Source: an uncultured Flavobacteriales bacterium (GTDB lineage Bacteria > Bacteroidota > Bacteroidia > Flavobacteriales_G > Salibacteraceae). Taken from it: a DNA stretch of 34,488 bases. The position numbers and the translations under genes were made by a program. Below, one piece after another: positions 34,201 through 34,488 of the stretch (position 1 is its first letter; every line of letters begins with the position of its first letter). The notes under the pieces were generated by a model, which had not been told where the DNA came from, ran no database searches, and saw only the letters and a list, made by a program, of their open reading frames with translations. The stretch spans positions 1 through 34,488 of the forward strand of contig CAJXZP010000044.1 in NCBI GenBank assembly GCA_913062955.1, read 5' to 3'.

Positions 34201-34488
34201 TAATATAGGAGCAGGAACATATAGTGTAACGATCACCGATCAAAATGGGTGTACCGATTCCGCCTCCGTGCTTGTTTCCGAACCAATAACATTAATTTCC
34301 TCTTCATCCGTAACGAGTTCGATATCTTGTAATGGCGTATCCAACGGTCAAGTAACCGCGAGTGAAACAGGCGGTACAAGTCCGTTTACCTACCAGTGGA
34401 ATACCGGGGGATTTGCCGCTTTAGAAACTAGTGTACCCGCAGGAACATATTCCGTAACGATCACTGATCAGAATGGATGTACAGATTC
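28295..34488 (+). CDS. Giant multidomain surface protein with LamG, Asp-box propeller, lamin-tail and SprB repeats (runs off right edge)
   Basis: The frame is open from the ATG at 28295 to the window end, at least 2,064 codons. Order: signal peptide (MKKLLLFGLLLFFG, cleavage near VKAQ); an N-terminal Cys-containing beta domain; HYDIN/choice-of-anchor-D-like Ig modules (to ~394); a LamG/concanavalin-like domain (~397-560, GLHFDGSNDYV, WHHVATTY, MYIDGD); a second LamG (~712-860, WHYVGYTYD, MYVDG); Ig-like domains (~940-1369), with a propeller inserted at ~1023-1323; two SprB-like repeats; a lamin-tail domain (~1526-1694); then at least five SprB repeats. LamG and lamin-tail modules bind glycans or act as surface adhesin parts in homologues. 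Export by the type IX system is likely, but its signal is beyond the edge. The two-component pair is immediately upstream. Confidence 0.92.
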   Translation, partial: MKKLLLFGLLLFFGLISNLQVKAQGTTVSNPIVINSFPHTETNFNSELGASIVVPGCATACCSTFVFKVTIPVNGTLRAQMTNFQPLAGSIIAFTSTITNPTTANDLTHYNVQGNFCGFRDTLRISNLSAGDVYYITVFNNNQQSGNTSNISDITFEFIPGCAPLTVPSIVNFDTLEYNSQRDTTNFYVTNNRPLDVIIDTSNMVLSGTNASEFTIIPLSSTSITVGDSILIQAIFTPTNGGLRTASLEIPFADNSCNTSNTIPFQGLGAEPEIKILGNSVSISNNDLTPSTSNYTNMGSIVTHTGSLSKEYFITNIGTDTLELTGSPLVQLTGNAQFVVTTPPSNQVLPGDTTSFIITFTPTTDGLASTDISIINNDATKSPFTFRVEATGTERNGLHFDGSNDYVTINNVATSMNGVTTWSIESWIKADPSQTGNDHIISSNTTGTGTLFLFRVDDGILSFYDGSNSHLGGNIDLRDDTWHHVATTYNNGLIKMYIDGDLVNESTGATISFASNNRWSLGQEYDGSSKSEFFKGALNDVRIWNTVKTDQEIADHKYCEISSPETVTDLVAYYTMNQGVSNGSNTTISSLIDVSSNAYHGVLTSFAKTGTTSNFVPAINVGVNCNSVSVTICDNSTYSVGGNSYTTSGVHIDTLTSSQNQDSIVYLDLNLAYTNQLVDTILDFSTCENANTTQYTASTDYVSYANFNKANANWIECNSLVPSLINTNRSVFTWMKKATTVSSSSQYIVSMNTSGTGNICLLGVGTNEKLLVYDGSNARYGTTIITDGNWHYVGYTYDEATNETKMYVDGVLENTYTNSQSITATTDRISFGQEFDGSSTGNYFDGILTELSIWNEVLTIADITMIKDSVISSSHPKYVNLQGYYPMIGDCGADLKMIKDFSANGNDGNATSSSIQIINQLERLTGFNATSHYAKNWLKNGSVISTGNNLSLLHQASNSGMYELKLKRGFFAISDSFNVTITALPVITQQPLNTTTPVGSTAVFSVTASGGPYNYQWRRLGEGNTFISKTTSDGIGDDQVNSVYQNSTGIYLATKNGLSISTDGGNTYTNKTTSDGLGHNVCNDVFEVNGIIYVATQGGLSISTNGGASFSNKTTTDGLLSNNCKSISIYNNTIYVAINGGLSFTTDGGNTFTNKNTINGIGAGSIHSVFVNANGVYLTSTWLGAPGGLSVSTDGGASFTHTYSSGGSGFPSFYGVVESNGIIYVATNFGLATSSDGGTTFTNFTIANGIGGSICKDVIVDQGTIYLASSNGVSTSTDGGTTFTNKTTADGLADNECLGIFRGTKGLFVATKGGVSNLESSIEIPGETSSILTLTNVVTAQDLNEYFVNITSQGTSCSVSSDTAILYLGAAILTVSITNDANVTCNGSANGGATASGLNGTTPYTYAWNNGVTTATISGLNAGAYTVTVTDGLGDTSSTTISITEPNILEANPIIATNISTAGSSDGSATASSTGGTTPYTYLWSNGGTTTNISSLSAGTYTVTVTDAGGCVDNESVTFITPVAPTPGVIVITEISYNPPEAGTDSTEFIELHNTSSSPISLLGCTFTSGVVYTFPDVTINAGGYLVVAVDSAAINNRYGITSYQWTGGGLSNGGESITLKDASNNLIDSLRYDDVSPWPTDPDAGGSTLVLCDPSSDNTIGSNWSASTSIVSGIIINTKQVYGSPGTANTCVSNFMANISVDANVTCNGLANGGATASITGGTTPYTYAWSNSATTASITGVVAGTYSVTVTDALGDTNSTFATITQPIALIASSSVSSNIDCNGLSNGQVTASAAGGTSPFTYQWNTGGTAALETGLGAGTYSVTITDQNGCTDSASVVVSEPITLIASSSVTSSISCNGITNGQVTASAAGGTNPYTYQWNTGGFAALETNLGAGTYSVTITDQNGCTDSASVIITEPDAFVVSSSVTTNITCNGITDGQVSASEIGGTSPYTYQWNTGGTAALETNIGAGTYSVTITDQNGCTDSASVLVSEPITLISSSSVTSSISCNGVSNGQVTASETGGTSPFTYQWNTGGFAALETSVPAGTYSVTITDQNGCTD
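31363..32262 (+). repeat. Asp-box (BNR-like) beta-propeller blades, about 42 residues each
   Basis: Six blades carry the Asp-box pattern S/T-x-D/N-G-G-x-T/S-Y/F. The D/N codon starts at 31481, 31607, 31733, 31874, 32000 and 32126, so steps are 126, 126, 141, 126 and 126 bases. Blades run GIYLATKNGLSISTDGG, then TNKTTSDGLG. A partial seventh blade (GLFVATKGGVS) ends the set, and the segment before blade 1 (NTFISKTTSDG) matches the outer strand it lacks. This suggests a closed seven-bladed propeller with N- and C-terminal strands sharing a blade. Confidence 0.75.
32419..34488 (+). repeat. SprB-like repeats of the right giant protein
   Basis: Seven units are visible: two before the lamin-tail domain and five after it. 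The last four have their CNG cysteine codon at 33644, 33872, 34100 and 34328, exactly 228 bases apart, the same period as in the left giant gene. All are of the class without the CDG/LCAG cysteine pair. Units 1 and 3 of these four are closest, as are 2 and 4 (GGTAALET versus GGFAALET), so a two-unit, 456-base duplication is indicated. Confidence 0.88.
32872..33378 (+). other. Lamin-tail domain in the right giant protein
   Basis: The segment begins VIVITEISYNPP, continues EFIELHNTSSSPISLLGC, VYTFPDVTINAGGYLVV and GGESITLKDASNNLIDSLRY, and ends near YGSPGTAN. This is the standard LTD (lamin tail, Ig-like) pattern common in bacterial secreted proteins. It splits a run of SprB-like repeats. Confidence 0.85.

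Overview
The window looks like chromosomal DNA of a gliding or surface-protein-rich Bacteroidota, probably of the Flavobacteriales type, although the exact lineage cannot be read from it. The reasons are moderate-to-low GC, TAnnTTTG-type -7 promoter boxes, SprB-type repeat proteins, a DUF4837 lipoprotein, a TPR/HisKA_2 kinase with a LytTR regulator, and methionyl-tRNA synthetase with a fused C-terminal tRNA-binding domain. No rRNA, tRNA, CRISPR array, IS element or phage gene was seen, and no gene-free stretch exceeds about 225 bases.

Layout. (1) Bases 1-8435, minus strand: the first 2,811 codons of a giant secreted protein that runs off the left edge. It has a signal peptide, a Bacteroidota-type N-terminal module, an Ig/cadherin-like module and 29 SprB-like repeats with a period of almost exactly 228 bases. 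(2) Bases 8586-14919: metG (minus), then an OmpA-family lipoprotein, uvrC and a glycine-rich lipoprotein (plus). (3) Bases 14923-20195, minus strand: a peroxiredoxin-like protein and a tight four-gene glycan cassette (left-handed beta-helix acyltransferase, GtrB/ArnC-like GT2, WecE-like aminotransferase, polytopic GT-C-like membrane protein). (4) Bases 20308-24075, minus strand: DUF4837 lipoprotein, MltD-like LysM transglycosylase and a MurG-like glycosyltransferase. (5) Bases 24144-28144, plus strand: trmB, an alkyltransferase-like protein lacking the acceptor cysteine, and a TPR histidine kinase with a LytTR response regulator. (6) Bases 28295-34488, plus strand: a second giant surface protein that runs off the right edge.

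How it fits together. Two outward-facing giant surface-protein genes flank a block of housekeeping, envelope and glycan genes. The two-component pair lies directly upstream of the second giant gene, and three phased CCCAAT boxes sit in the gap, so local regulation is plausible but unproven. The glycan cassette has the parts expected for making an N-acylated 4-amino-4,6-dideoxyhexose, loading it on a polyprenyl phosphate and transferring it outside the membrane; the acceptor is unknown.

The most unusual signals are architectural. The left giant shows paired gain and loss of a second cysteine pair across its repeats, plus two nested higher-order repeats (seven units = 1,605 bases; four units = 909 bases). 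The right giant carries an Asp-box beta-propeller that appears inserted inside an Ig-like domain, and a lamin-tail domain placed between two near-duplicate SprB repeats.
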